From assembly GCF_021245725.1 (NCBI RefSeq), contig NZ_JAJGSX010000028.1, positions 1 through 64,000 on the forward strand: 64,000 bases of DNA, given 5' to 3'. Below the pieces are notes generated by a model that had not been told where the DNA came from, did no database searches, and saw only the letters and a program-made list of their open reading frames with translations. Position numbers and translations under genes: made by a program. This stretch comes from Pseudonocardia sp. TRM90224 (GTDB lineage Bacteria > Actinomycetota > Actinomycetes > Mycobacteriales > Pseudonocardiaceae). Shown piece by piece: positions 7,125 to 14,315 of the stretch; the stretch's first letter is position 1; each line of letters begins with the position of its first letter.

Positions 7125-8312
7125 TTAGCCCGGCGCGGGTCCGACGTACCGCGCCGAGGGCCGGATGATCGTGCGTTCGGCCGCCTGTTCCAGGATGTTC
7201 GCGCTCCAGCCGACGACCCGCGCGGCCGCGAACGTCGGCGTGAACATCTCCCGCGGCACCCCGCACAGCTCCATCACGACGCCCGCGTAGAACTCGACGT
7301 TCGTGTGCAGCTCGCGGCCCGGTTTCAGCTCGGCGAGGATCGTCTCGACCTGCTGCTCGACCTCGACGGCGAAAGCCACCCGATCGGCGCCCGCCGTGGC
7401 GCCGAGCGCTGTGCCGCCGAGCGCTGTGCCGCCGAGCGCTGCGCCGCCGAGCGCTGGGCCGATCTCTTGCGCGATCCCGCGCAGCATCCGCGAGCGCGGG
7501 TCCTCCGTGCGGTAGACGGCATGCCCGAAGCCCATGATCCGGTCGCCGGCGAGCACGGCGTCGCGGATCCAGCCGTCGATGCGGTCGGGCGTGCCGATCG
7601 CGTCCAGCGTGTCGAGCGCGCGACTGGGTGCGCCGCCGTGCAGCGGTCCCGAGAGCGCGCCGACCGCCCCGGCGAGGCACGCGGCGACGTCGGCGCCGGT
7701 CGAGGCGATCACCCGGGCCGTGAACGTCGAGGCGTTGAACCCGTGGTCGATCGTCGAGATCAGGTAGCTCTCGATCGCCCGCGCTGTGCGGGGCTGCGGC
7801 ACCTCGCCGGTCAGCATGTACAGGTAGTTCGCGGCGTAGGGCAGGTCGGCGCGCGGCGCGACGGGCGCCAGCCCCTGCCCGATCCGGTGCAGCGCGGTCA
7901 GCAGCGTCGGGACGGCCGCGGCAGCGCGCAGGGTGTCCTCGCGGCGCTGCTCGGCGTCGAGGTCGTAGACCGGTCTGAACCCGAGGCTCGAGCCCAGCAG
8001 CGACAGCGCGGTGCGCAGCCCGTCGAGCGGTCCGGTGCGCGAGCCGCGTGCGATCACCTCCAACGCGTCGGCCACCTCGGCCGGCAGCTCGCGCAGCGCG
8101 GCCGTCCGCGCGGTGAACGCCGCGAGCTGCCGTTCGTCGGGCAGCTCCCCGACGATCATCAGGTGCCACACGTCCTCGAAGCTGCGGGTCGTCGCGAGCT
8201 CGACGGCGGAGTACTGGCGGTAGTGGTAGAAGCCCTCCGTGCCGCGGACGTCGCCGAGCGCGGTGTCGGTGACCACCACACCCTTCAACCCGCGGGGTGC
8301 ATCGATAAGCAT
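7125..8312 (-). CDS. citA: Citrate synthase, CitA-type
   Basis: A 395-residue citrate synthase-fold enzyme (oxaloacetate + acetyl-CoA to citrate; 2-methylcitrate synthesis is also possible). Catalytic-region motifs are SGPLHGGAPSRAL, MGFGHAVYRTEDPRSRML and HTNVEFYAGVVM. The residue aligned with the catalytic Asp is Glu (NVEFYAG), as I recall for mycobacterial CitA-type proteins. Near residues 286-305 there is an Ala-Leu-Gly-Gly tandem repeat, encoded by four 15-bp units, in what is normally a short surface loop. It is divergent from a second citrate synthase-like gene with an HTH domain, and heads a possible citA-cobU-cobT-cobS transcript. Confidence 0.93.
   Translation of the reverse strand: MLIDAPRGLKGVVVTDTALGDVRGTEGFYHYRQYSAVELATTRSFEDVWHLMIVGELPDERQLAAFTARTAALRELPAEVADALEVIARGSRTGPLDGLRTALSLLGSSLGFRPVYDLDAEQRREDTLRAAAAVPTLLTALHRIGQGLAPVAPRADLPYAANYLYMLTGEVPQPRTARAIESYLISTIDHGFNASTFTARVIASTGADVAACLAGAVGALSGPLHGGAPSRALDTLDAIGTPDRIDGWIRDAVLAGDRIMGFGHAVYRTEDPRSRMLRGIAQEIGPALGGAALGGTALGGTALGATAGADRVAFAVEVEQQVETILAELKPGRELHTNVEFYAGVVMELCGVPREMFTPTFAAARVVGWSANILEQAAERTIIRPSARYVGPAPG
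7396..7455. repeat. 15-bp in-frame minisatellite inside citA
   Basis: Four consecutive 15-bp units start at 7396, 7411, 7426 and 7441. The two middle ones are identical (GTGCCGCCGAGCGCT) and the outer ones differ by one or two bases. Each encodes five residues of an Ala-Leu-Gly-Gly-Thr/Ala repeat, so the unit can expand or contract without breaking the frame. Confidence 0.95.
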
Positions 8313-8342
8313 GTATCAGTTGTCCATGCATTGACCCGTCGT

Positions 8343-8364
8343 TGTCAATATTGATTGAATCAAT
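8343..8364. promoter_or_regulatory. AT-rich palindromic operator between divergent citrate synthase genes
   Basis: TCAATATTGA (8345-8354) is a perfect 10-bp palindrome. It is followed immediately by ATTGA-A-TCAAT (8354-8364). Both lie within the 54-bp divergent gap, which is strikingly AT-rich for this genome. A TTGACA hexamer reads toward citA on the minus strand at 8343-8348. The DNA-binding domain of the neighbouring HTH-citrate synthase is the obvious candidate ligand. Confidence 0.6.
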
Positions 8365-8366
8365 GT

Positions 8367-9578
8367 ATGGAGCGCATGACGACCCGCGAGGTCGCGGCCC
8401 ACCTCGGCGTCAAGCCGGAGACGGTGTACGCCTACGTCAGCCGCGGCCTGCTGACCAGCGTTCCCGCCGAGAGCGGGCGTGGGTCGACGTTCGACCCCGC
8501 GGAGGTTGCCGCACTGGCGGAACACGGCCGCCGCCCCGCGGAGCCTGGCGGGGTGCCCGCCGTGGCCACGGCGATCACGTTGATCGAGAACGACCGCTGC
8601 TACCTGCGCGGAGTCGAGATCGGGGAGCTCAGCGGGCACCCGTACGAGGCGGTCGCCGAGTGGCTGTGGACGCAGCGTTGGCAGCCGGACGCCCGGTGGC
8701 GCGCGCCGAGGGCCGCGACGGCGACGGCCCGGGCCGCGGTCGCGGCGTTGCCGCCGTCGAGCGGGGTGGTCGACCGGCTGCGGGTCGCCGCGGTCGCCGC
8801 GGGCGCGTCCGACCCGCTGCGCTTCGACCTCGCCACCGAGAACGTCTGCGCCGCGGGCCGCTCGCTCATCGCGACGCTCGTCGACGCGCTGCCGCCGGCG
8901 GGGGAGCGGCCCGCCCGGAGCGCACCCCTGGTGCGCCGGCTCTGGCCGGCGCTGACGGCGGAGGAGCCCGACCCGGCCGGGCTCGCCGCCGTCGAGGCGG
9001 CGATGGTGCTGCTCATCGACCACGACCTGGCGGCCTCGACGTTCGCCGCGCGGGTGGCGGCGTCGGCGCGGGCGCACCCCTACGCCGTCGTGGCGGCCGG
9101 CCTCGGCGCGATGGACGGTCCGCTGCACGGCGCGGCGAGCGGGTTGGCGCACCGAATGCTGCTGGAGGCGCTGGAGAGCGGCGCCGCGGTGGTCGTCGCC
9201 GACCACCTGCGGGCCGGGCGTCGCGTCCCGGGGCTGGGGCATGCCGTGTACCAGGCGGTCGACCCGCGGGCGGAGGAGCTGTTCGCGCGCCTGCAGGCGA
9301 TCCCACGGGCGGAGGCGGCGCTGTCGGTCGCGCGGGAGGTCGCGGCGACCACCGCCCGGCACCGCGCGCTACCCGCGAACGTCGACCTCGCGCTCGCCGT
9401 GCTCACCGTCTCGTACGGGATGCCGGTGCAGGCCGGCGAGCTGCTCTTCGCCGTCGCCCGCATCGCCGGCTGGCTGGCGCACGCGATCGAGGAGTACGCC
9501 GAGCGGCCCCTGCGCATGCGCCCCAGCGGCAGCTACCGCGGCCCTCGCCCACCCCAGCCGCCGCCATACGCCACGTGA
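8367..9578 (+). CDS. Citrate synthase-like protein with N-terminal MerR-type HTH domain
   Basis: About 403 residues. Residues 1-55 are an excisionase/MerR-like winged helix (MTTREVAAHLGVKPETVYAYVSRGL). Residues about 70-400 are a citrate synthase fold. The residues equivalent to the two catalytic histidines and the aspartate remain (GPLHGAA, GLGHAVY, PANVDLA), so the domain may still be active or may bind oxaloacetate or CoA as a sensor. ATG 8367 or ATG 8376 is the likely start; an in-frame TTG at 8355 lies inside the operator and looks less likely. No ribosome-binding site is evident, suggesting a leaderless mRNA. The divergent partner is CitA. Confidence 0.88.
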   Translation: MERMTTREVAAHLGVKPETVYAYVSRGLLTSVPAESGRGSTFDPAEVAALAEHGRRPAEPGGVPAVATAITLIENDRCYLRGVEIGELSGHPYEAVAEWLWTQRWQPDARWRAPRAATATARAAVAALPPSSGVVDRLRVAAVAAGASDPLRFDLATENVCAAGRSLIATLVDALPPAGERPARSAPLVRRLWPALTAEEPDPAGLAAVEAAMVLLIDHDLAASTFAARVAASARAHPYAVVAAGLGAMDGPLHGAASGLAHRMLLEALESGAAVVVADHLRAGRRVPGLGHAVYQAVDPRAEELFARLQAIPRAEAALSVAREVAATTARHRALPANVDLALAVLTVSYGMPVQAGELLFAVARIAGWLAHAIEEYAERPLRMRPSGSYRGPRPPQPPPYAT

Positions 9579-9588
9579 AGTGCCCAAC

Positions 9589-9669
9589 GGCGCATCCGTG
9601 CGTCCCGCATACGTTGCCTGGAAAGCCACTTTCCAGGCACTACACGCCGGGAAAGTGGCTTTCCAGGCA
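9589..9669. repeat. Family 1 palindromic element, copy 2
   Basis: Perfect 20-bp arms at 9615-9634 and 9650-9669 (TGCCTGGAAAGCCACTTTCC and its complement) surround a 15-bp loop. This copy has TGCCTGG outer bases where copies 1, 5, 6 and 7 have GAGGGCAGG, so it is a subtype. A degenerate GTGCG/CGCAT companion precedes it near 9598-9609. It lies between the convergent stops of the HTH-citrate synthase and DUF3043 genes and can act as a terminator in both directions. Confidence 0.9.
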
Positions 9670-9686
9670 CAAGTGCGGGGCGGGCG

Positions 9687-10331
9687 CTAGATGTTCGCGC
9701 CCCGCTGCACCCTCGGCTTCGGGATGCGCAGCCGGCGCAGCTGGCTCGCGCGGGTGAAGGCGTACCAGCCGGTGCCGAGCGCGTTGATGTTCTCGTCGGG
9801 GAACTTCGCGCGCGCCTTGCGGGTGGTCGAGACCCCCAGCAGGATCCCCTCGATGATCATCGTGGAGAGGGCGATGAGGCTGAACAGGCTCAGGTACTGC
9901 TGCGCCGCGGGGATCGGCAGCAGCACCGAGAGCAGCACGATCACGGCGAGCGGCATGAACAGGCCCATGAGGTGCGGGCGGGAGTCGACGACGTCGCGGA
10001 TGTAGGCCTTGACCGGCCCGCGGTCGCGGGGCATCAGGTAGCGGTCGTCGCCGGCCGCCATCCGCTCGCGCCGCTCGACGGCGGCCTTGCGGCGCTCCTC
10101 CTTGTCGGGGCGGTTCGCCTTCGCCAGCCGCGCCGCCTCGCGCTGCGTGCGGGGCGGCGGCGGGGCCGGGCCCCGGCGCTTGGCCTCCGCGTCGCGCCGC
10201 TTCGGCGTGGGGCGACCCTTGCCGGCGGTGCGGCCCGGCTCGCCCGGCCCCTGCGCGGTCGCGTCGGGTTCTGATGTCTCGGAACTCTCGGCGTCGACGG
10301 TGCTCGACGTGGAGCGGCGCAGGAACCTCAC
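9687..10331 (-). CDS. DUF3043 family membrane protein
   Basis: A 214-residue protein. The first 85 residues are a highly charged, proline- and arginine-rich cytoplasmic tail (KGRPTPKRRDAEAKRR, PPPRTQREAARLAKANRPDKEERR). They are followed by YLMPRDRGPVKAYIRDVVDSR and two transmembrane helices (about 120-140 and 147-170), then a basic C-terminus. This is the DUF3043 arrangement conserved across actinobacteria, including Rv2206 of M. tuberculosis, which also lies between glycerate kinase and cobT. Function is unknown. It is divergent from the glycerate kinase gene. Confidence 0.92.
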   Translation of the reverse strand: MRFLRRSTSSTVDAESSETSEPDATAQGPGEPGRTAGKGRPTPKRRDAEAKRRGPAPPPPRTQREAARLAKANRPDKEERRKAAVERRERMAAGDDRYLMPRDRGPVKAYIRDVVDSRPHLMGLFMPLAVIVLLSVLLPIPAAQQYLSLFSLIALSTMIIEGILLGVSTTRKARAKFPDENINALGTGWYAFTRASQLRRLRIPKPRVQRGANI

Positions 10332-10389
10332 CGGTCCAGCTTATGTGTGCCCGGTGTGATCCTGGGTATCAGGGCAGTGCAATCCGGAC

Positions 10390-10404
10390 ACGAAAGCGCT
10401 TGTG
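10390..10404. promoter_or_regulatory. Half-conserved LacI-type site upstream of glycerate kinase
   Basis: GAAAGCGCTT within 10390-10404 matches 10 of 14 positions of the TGAAAGCGCTTTCA operators found at 25-31 kb. It lies 19 bases before the glycerate kinase start. It may be chance, or a site for another LacI-family protein. Confidence 0.3.
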
Positions 10405-10422
10405 CGATGTAGGTTCCCCGGC

Positions 10423-11541
10423 GTGCGCGTGGTCGTGGCTCCTGACTCCTTCGGTGGCACCCTCAGCGCGACGGCGGCAGCCGGCGCGATCGCGGAGGGC
10501 TGGCGCCGTGCCGTTCCCGACGACGAGCTGCGGTTGCTGCCGCTCGCGGACGGTGGCACCGGGTTCGTCGAGGTCCTTCATGCCGCGCTCGGCGGTGAAT
10601 GGCACGAGCTGAAGGTCACCGGCCCGTTCGGCGACCCGGTGGCGGCGCGGTGGCTGCGCATCGGCGACACCGCATACCTGGAGTCGGCCGCCGCGTGCGG
10701 GCTGCACTTCGTGCCTCGCGAGCGGCGCGTCCCCGCCACCGCGCGCAGCGTGACCTCGCGCGGGGTGGGCGAGCTGGTCGCCGACGCCGCGGCGAGCGGC
10801 GTGAGCGAGGTCGTGATCGGGCTCGGCGGTTCGGCGACCACCGACGGCGGTGCCGGCATGCTCGCGGCTCTCGGCGCTGTGCCCGTCGACGACTCCGGTG
10901 CCACGCTGCCCGACGGCGGCTCGCCGCTGGCCGCCGTCGCGCGCCTCGACGGCGTGCTTGCGCTGCACGGTGTGCAGCTGGTCGCCGCGGCCGACGTCGA
11001 CAACCCCCTGCTCGGGGAGCACGGCGCCGCGGCCACGTTCGGGCCGCAGAAGGGGGCCGACGCCGACGCCGTCGCCGAGCTGGACGCCGCGCTCGCGCGC
11101 TTCGCCGACGCGCTGGCCGCAGCGGCCGGCCGGGACGTCCGCGACGAGCCCGGCGCCGGTGCCGCGGGCGGCCTCGGTGCGGCGCTGCTGGCCTTCGGGG
11201 CGCGGCGGGTCTCCGGCGCGGGGCTCGTCCGCGAGCTGGTCGGGCTCGACGCCGAGCTCGACTCCGCGGGCCTGGCCATCACCGGCGAGGGCAGCTTCGA
11301 CTGGCAGTCGCTGCGCGGCAAGCTCATCACCGCCGTGGCCGGCGCGGCCGCCGAGCGCGGAGTGCCGTGCGTCGTGCTCGCCGGGCAGGTCAGCGTGGGG
11401 CGCAGGGAGGCTGCGGCCGCCGGTGTCGAGGCCGCTTACTCCGTCGCGGAGAACGCCGGTGGTGTCGAGGCGTCGATGGCCGACCCGGCCGGGACGTTGG
11501 CGGCGCTCGCCGAACGGGTCGCGCGCAACTGGAGTCGCTGA
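10423..11541 (+). CDS. Glycerate kinase (GlxK/GarK family)
   Basis: A 372-residue member of the type II glycerate kinase family, phosphorylating D-glycerate with ATP to 2- or 3-phosphoglycerate. Signatures are VVVAPDSFGGTLSATAAAGAIAEG at the N-terminus, LPLADGGTGFVEVL, VIGLGGSATTDGGAGMLAALG, AADVDNPLLGEHGAAATFGPQKGA, GAAGGLGAALLAFG, and ITGEGSFDWQSLRGKLITAVA near the C-terminus. I start at GTG 10423, where the conserved VRVVVAPDSFGG begins, instead of an upstream in-frame GTG. M. tuberculosis keeps an orthologue (Rv2205c) between the erpA-like gene and DUF3043, exactly as here. A weak LacI-like site lies just upstream. Confidence 0.93.
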   Translation: MRVVVAPDSFGGTLSATAAAGAIAEGWRRAVPDDELRLLPLADGGTGFVEVLHAALGGEWHELKVTGPFGDPVAARWLRIGDTAYLESAAACGLHFVPRERRVPATARSVTSRGVGELVADAAASGVSEVVIGLGGSATTDGGAGMLAALGAVPVDDSGATLPDGGSPLAAVARLDGVLALHGVQLVAAADVDNPLLGEHGAAATFGPQKGADADAVAELDAALARFADALAAAAGRDVRDEPGAGAAGGLGAALLAFGARRVSGAGLVRELVGLDAELDSAGLAITGEGSFDWQSLRGKLITAVAGAAAERGVPCVVLAGQVSVGRREAAAAGVEAAYSVAENAGGVEASMADPAGTLAALAERVARNWSR

Positions 11542-11639
11542 GAAACGAGTGGTGCGGGTCACGATGCACCTCCCGCGGGTATCCCGGCTTACTATGGGGA
11601 TCGGGAACACGAACTGCCCCGCTGTTTGTTGGGAGAGCT

Positions 11640-12011
11640 ATGACCGTCGAGAACACCGTCACGACCGCTCCGGCCGAGACCGAGACCCACGGCGTCGAGC
11701 TCAGCGACGCCGCGGCGATCAAGGCGCGTGCCCTGCTCGAGCAGGAGGGCCGCGACGACATGCACCTGCGCATCGCGGTGCAGCCCGGCGGCTGCGCCGG
11801 CCTGCGCTACCAGCTGTTCTTCGACGACCGCTCGCTCGACGGCGACCTCTTCCGCGACTTCCACGGCCTCAAGGTGGGCGTCGACCGGATGAGCGCGCCG
11901 TACCTGCAGGGTGCGGTCATCGACTTCGTCGACACCATCGAGAAGCAGGGCTTCACGATCGACAACCCGAACGCGGGCGGCTCGTGCGCCTGCGGCGACT
12001 CGTTCAACTGA
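11640..12011 (+). CDS. erpA: A-type iron-sulfur cluster carrier/insertion protein
   Basis: A 123-residue HesB/IscA-family protein with the three conserved cysteines at 52 (GGCAGLRY) and at 116 and 118 (GGSCACGDSF). These hold an Fe-S cluster for delivery to client enzymes. Residues 20-40 form the usual ELSDAAAIKARALLEQEG helix. The first 18 residues are a variable extension. GGGAGAG precedes the ATG at a good distance. The orthologue Rv2204c occupies the same place in M. tuberculosis. It is followed by a strong stem-loop terminator and then adoK. Confidence 0.96.
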   Translation: MTVENTVTTAPAETETHGVELSDAAAIKARALLEQEGRDDMHLRIAVQPGGCAGLRYQLFFDDRSLDGDLFRDFHGLKVGVDRMSAPYLQGAVIDFVDTIEKQGFTIDNPNAGGSCACGDSFN

Positions 12012-12033
12012 TCGCTCGACGAAGCTGAGCTGA

Positions 12034-12070
12034 GCGGAAGACCCCGGCCGTCATGGCCGGGGTCTTCCGC
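12034..12070 (+). terminator. Stem-loop terminator after erpA
   Basis: A perfect 16-bp stem (12034-12049 with 12055-12070) encloses a 5-base loop GTCAT. The stem carries the usual GACCCCGGCC/GGCCGGGGTC actinobacterial terminator core and starts 22 bases after the erpA stop. There is no long T-run, as is common in this group. Confidence 0.9.
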
Positions 12071-12107
12071 GTTCCGGGGCGGGTCGAACACGGTAGGGTG
12101 GCTCACC

Positions 12108-13094
12108 GTGCCCATCGCCGTCACCGGTTCCATTGCCACCGACCACCTCATGCACTTTCCGGGTCGGTTCGCCGACCAGCTGGTCGCCGACCAGCTCGAC
12201 CGGATGTCGCTGAGCTTCCTGGTCGACGACCTCGTCATCCTCAAGGGTGGCTCCGCCGCGAACATGGCGTTCGGGCTCGGCGTGCTCGGCCAGTCGCCGC
12301 TGCTCGTCGGCGCGGTCGGCGGTGACTTCGGTGAGTACCGGGAGTGGCTGGAGGCGCACGGCGTCGACTGCTCGGCGATCCTCGTCAAGGACGACGTGCA
12401 CACCGCGCGTTTCGTCTGCACCACCGACGACGACATGCGCCAGATCGGTTCCTTCTACACCGGCGCCATGGCGCGTTCGCGGGAGATCTCGCTGGCCCCG
12501 ATCGTGGGGCGCGGTGTTGACCAGGGCGGTGTCGACCTCGTCGTGATCGGCGCCAGCGACCCCGAGTGGATGCTGCAGCAGACCGCCGAGTGCCGCGAGC
12601 TGGGCGTCCCGTTCGCCGCGGACGTCTCCCAGCAGCTGGCCCGCATGGAGGGCCCCGAGATCAAGAAGCTCGTCGAGGGCGCCCGCTACCTCATGACGAA
12701 CGACTACGAGTGGGAACTCCTGCTCAAGAAGACCGGCTGGACCGACGCCGCCGTCGCCGAGGTCGTCGACATCCGCGTCACCACGCTCGGCGAGCACGGC
12801 GTGCAGATCGTCGGCAAGGACACCGGCGTGCTCAAGGTCGGCGTGGTCCCCGAGACCGGCAAGGTCGACCCCACCGGCGTCGGCGACGCGTTCCGCGCGG
12901 GCTTCCTCGCGGCCGTCGCGGACGGGCTCTCGCTGGAGCGCGGTGCGCAGCTCGGCGCGCTGATCGCCGTGCAGGTGCTGGAGACCGAGGGCGGCCAGGA
13001 GTGGACCTGGAACCGCGAGCACGGCATCGAGCGGCTCCGCGAGGCCTACGGGCCCGACGCCGCGACCGAGATCGCCGCGGTCCTGCCCGCCTGA
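12108..13094 (+). CDS. adoK: Adenosine kinase, PfkB family
   Basis: A 328-residue ribokinase-fold enzyme nearly colinear with mycobacterial AdoK (Rv2202c), which phosphorylates adenosine to AMP. The N-terminal signature IAVTGSIATDHLMHFPGRFADQL is almost identical to my memory of the mycobacterial protein. GGSAANMAFGLGVLG is PfkB signature 1. DPTGVGDAFRAGF carries the catalytic base Asp260 and the anion hole. Bacterial adenosine kinases of this type resemble fructokinases rather than human ADK. The start is GTG with the terminator of erpA just upstream, so it has its own promoter in the 38-bp gap or shares read-through. Two Family 2 palindromes follow. Confidence 0.95.
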   Translation: MPIAVTGSIATDHLMHFPGRFADQLVADQLDRMSLSFLVDDLVILKGGSAANMAFGLGVLGQSPLLVGAVGGDFGEYREWLEAHGVDCSAILVKDDVHTARFVCTTDDDMRQIGSFYTGAMARSREISLAPIVGRGVDQGGVDLVVIGASDPEWMLQQTAECRELGVPFAADVSQQLARMEGPEIKKLVEGARYLMTNDYEWELLLKKTGWTDAAVAEVVDIRVTTLGEHGVQIVGKDTGVLKVGVVPETGKVDPTGVGDAFRAGFLAAVADGLSLERGAQLGALIAVQVLETEGGQEWTWNREHGIERLREAYGPDAATEIAAVLPA

Positions 13095-13100
13095 CCCCCG

Positions 13101-13167
13101 ACTTCCCCACCGTTTTGGGCACATGCGCGCCGTTTCGGCGCGCATCCACCCAAAACGATGGGGAAGT
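13101..13167. repeat. Family 2 palindromic element, copy 1
   Basis: Outer arms 13101-13119 and 13149-13167 (ACTTCCCCACCGTTTTGGG and its complement, one mismatch) enclose a second hairpin with perfect 10-bp arms at 13123-13132 and 13136-13145. This nested architecture also characterises the copies near 13.2, 37.1 and 51.2 kb. It lies just after adoK. Confidence 0.9.
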
Positions 13168-13178
13168 TGACGGCAACG

Positions 13179-13240
13179 TCCCCACCGTTTTGCCAACCTG
13201 CGCGCTGTTCTGCGTGTGCAAGTAGGCAAAACGGTGGGGA
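13179..13240. repeat. Family 2 palindromic element, copy 2
   Basis: Perfect 16-bp arms at 13179-13194 and 13225-13240 (TCCCCACCGTTTTGCC and its complement) with an imperfect inner stem. It sits 12 bases after copy 1, so two elements are stacked between the convergent adoK and GNAT genes. The neighbouring bases GGAACTTC complete the same flank as in copies 3 and 4. Confidence 0.9.
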
Positions 13241-13257
13241 ACTTCGTGGTGGGCCGG

Positions 13258-14265
13258 CTAGAGGTCGATCTCCCACTCCCCGAGGCGGTCGAAGGGGTAG
13301 CAGCCGAGCGCATCGTTGATCGCGATCATGTGCCGGTTGGTGTCGGCGTTGTAGGTGTCGATCACCCGGACGTCCGGCCGGCGCTCGCGCACCAGGTCGA
13401 GGTTGGCGAGCTTCAGCAGCATCCCGAGCCGGTGCCCGCGGTGCTCGCCCAGGACGATCGTGTCGGACTGGTGGGCGAACCAGCCGATCGTCGCGTACCC
13501 CGTGACCTGCGAGAACCCGGCGAGCGCCCCGTCGGGCGCGACGGCGGCGGTGGTCGCGCGCCACAGGCCGCGCGCGTCGCGCGACGCCTCCATCCCGCGC
13601 AGCCGCTCTGCGTCCCAGGCCTCTGGCGCGAGGTGCAGGTCGTCCAGCGGGACGTCGGTGGACATGCGGGCGACGAGCCCGGCCATGCCGTCGAGCCGGT
13701 GCTCGGGGGGCGCGCCGAACCACTGCTCCAGGGTGTAGCCGGCCGCGGCCCGCTCGGCCTCGCCGCGCAGCCGCGCCAGCTCGGCGGTGTCGAGCGCGTC
13801 GAGGCGCAGGCGGCGCCGGGTGTCGGCGAGCGCTTTCCGCCCACCCATCGCGGTGAGGAACCGCGGGGCGGGGCCGCCGCCGTCGAGCGGCTCGCGCGCC
13901 TCGACGAACAGGCGCTTGCACCCAGCGGTGCGTCCGGCGTCCATCAGGTGCTCCAGCAGCTGCCGCCCGAACCCGCGACGCCGCTGCTCGGGGGCGACGA
14001 GCAGGTCGACCATCGCGTTGTCCGGGTTGTCCAGCGTGGGCAGCATGATCTGCGCGGCGCCGACCGTCCGGCCGCCGCTCCGCGCGAGCCAGACCGTCTC
14101 CGCCGTGCCGCGCACCGGGACGAGCAGCCGGGCGCGCACGTCGGTCCAGCACGGCGGGACGTCGTCGGGCACGTCGTGCACCTGCGCGGCGGCGCGCAGC
14201 GTGAACCATTCGCGCAGCGCGGCCTCGTCGGTGGGGTCGACCGTCTCGAGCGTGAGCGACGTCAT
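13258..14265 (-). CDS. Tandem GNAT-domain N-acetyltransferase
   Basis: A 335-residue protein with two GCN5-related acetyltransferase domains, as in the mycothiol synthase MshD-like group. Domain 1 (about 1-150) has the acetyl-CoA loop PEQRRRGFGRQLLEHLM. Domain 2 (about 180-335) has the degenerate loop GEHRGHRLGMLLKLANLDLV and ends VIDTYNADTNRHMIAINDALGCYPFDRLGEWEIDL. This NxxMIxINxxLGF pattern is common in actinobacterial tandem GNATs. The substrate cannot be named. The ATG at 14265 starts a conserved-looking MTSLTLETVDPTDEAALREW; the frame stays open upstream only as a shadow of asnB. It is transcribed after asnB with a 50-bp gap. Confidence 0.9.
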   Translation of the reverse strand: MTSLTLETVDPTDEAALREWFTLRAAAQVHDVPDDVPPCWTDVRARLLVPVRGTAETVWLARSGGRTVGAAQIMLPTLDNPDNAMVDLLVAPEQRRRGFGRQLLEHLMDAGRTAGCKRLFVEAREPLDGGGPAPRFLTAMGGRKALADTRRRLRLDALDTAELARLRGEAERAAAGYTLEQWFGAPPEHRLDGMAGLVARMSTDVPLDDLHLAPEAWDAERLRGMEASRDARGLWRATTAAVAPDGALAGFSQVTGYATIGWFAHQSDTIVLGEHRGHRLGMLLKLANLDLVRERRPDVRVIDTYNADTNRHMIAINDALGCYPFDRLGEWEIDL

Positions 14266-14315
14266 CCGCCCATTCCGGCACAGAACACCCAGGCCGGGCG
14301 AGGGATTTTCCCTTC

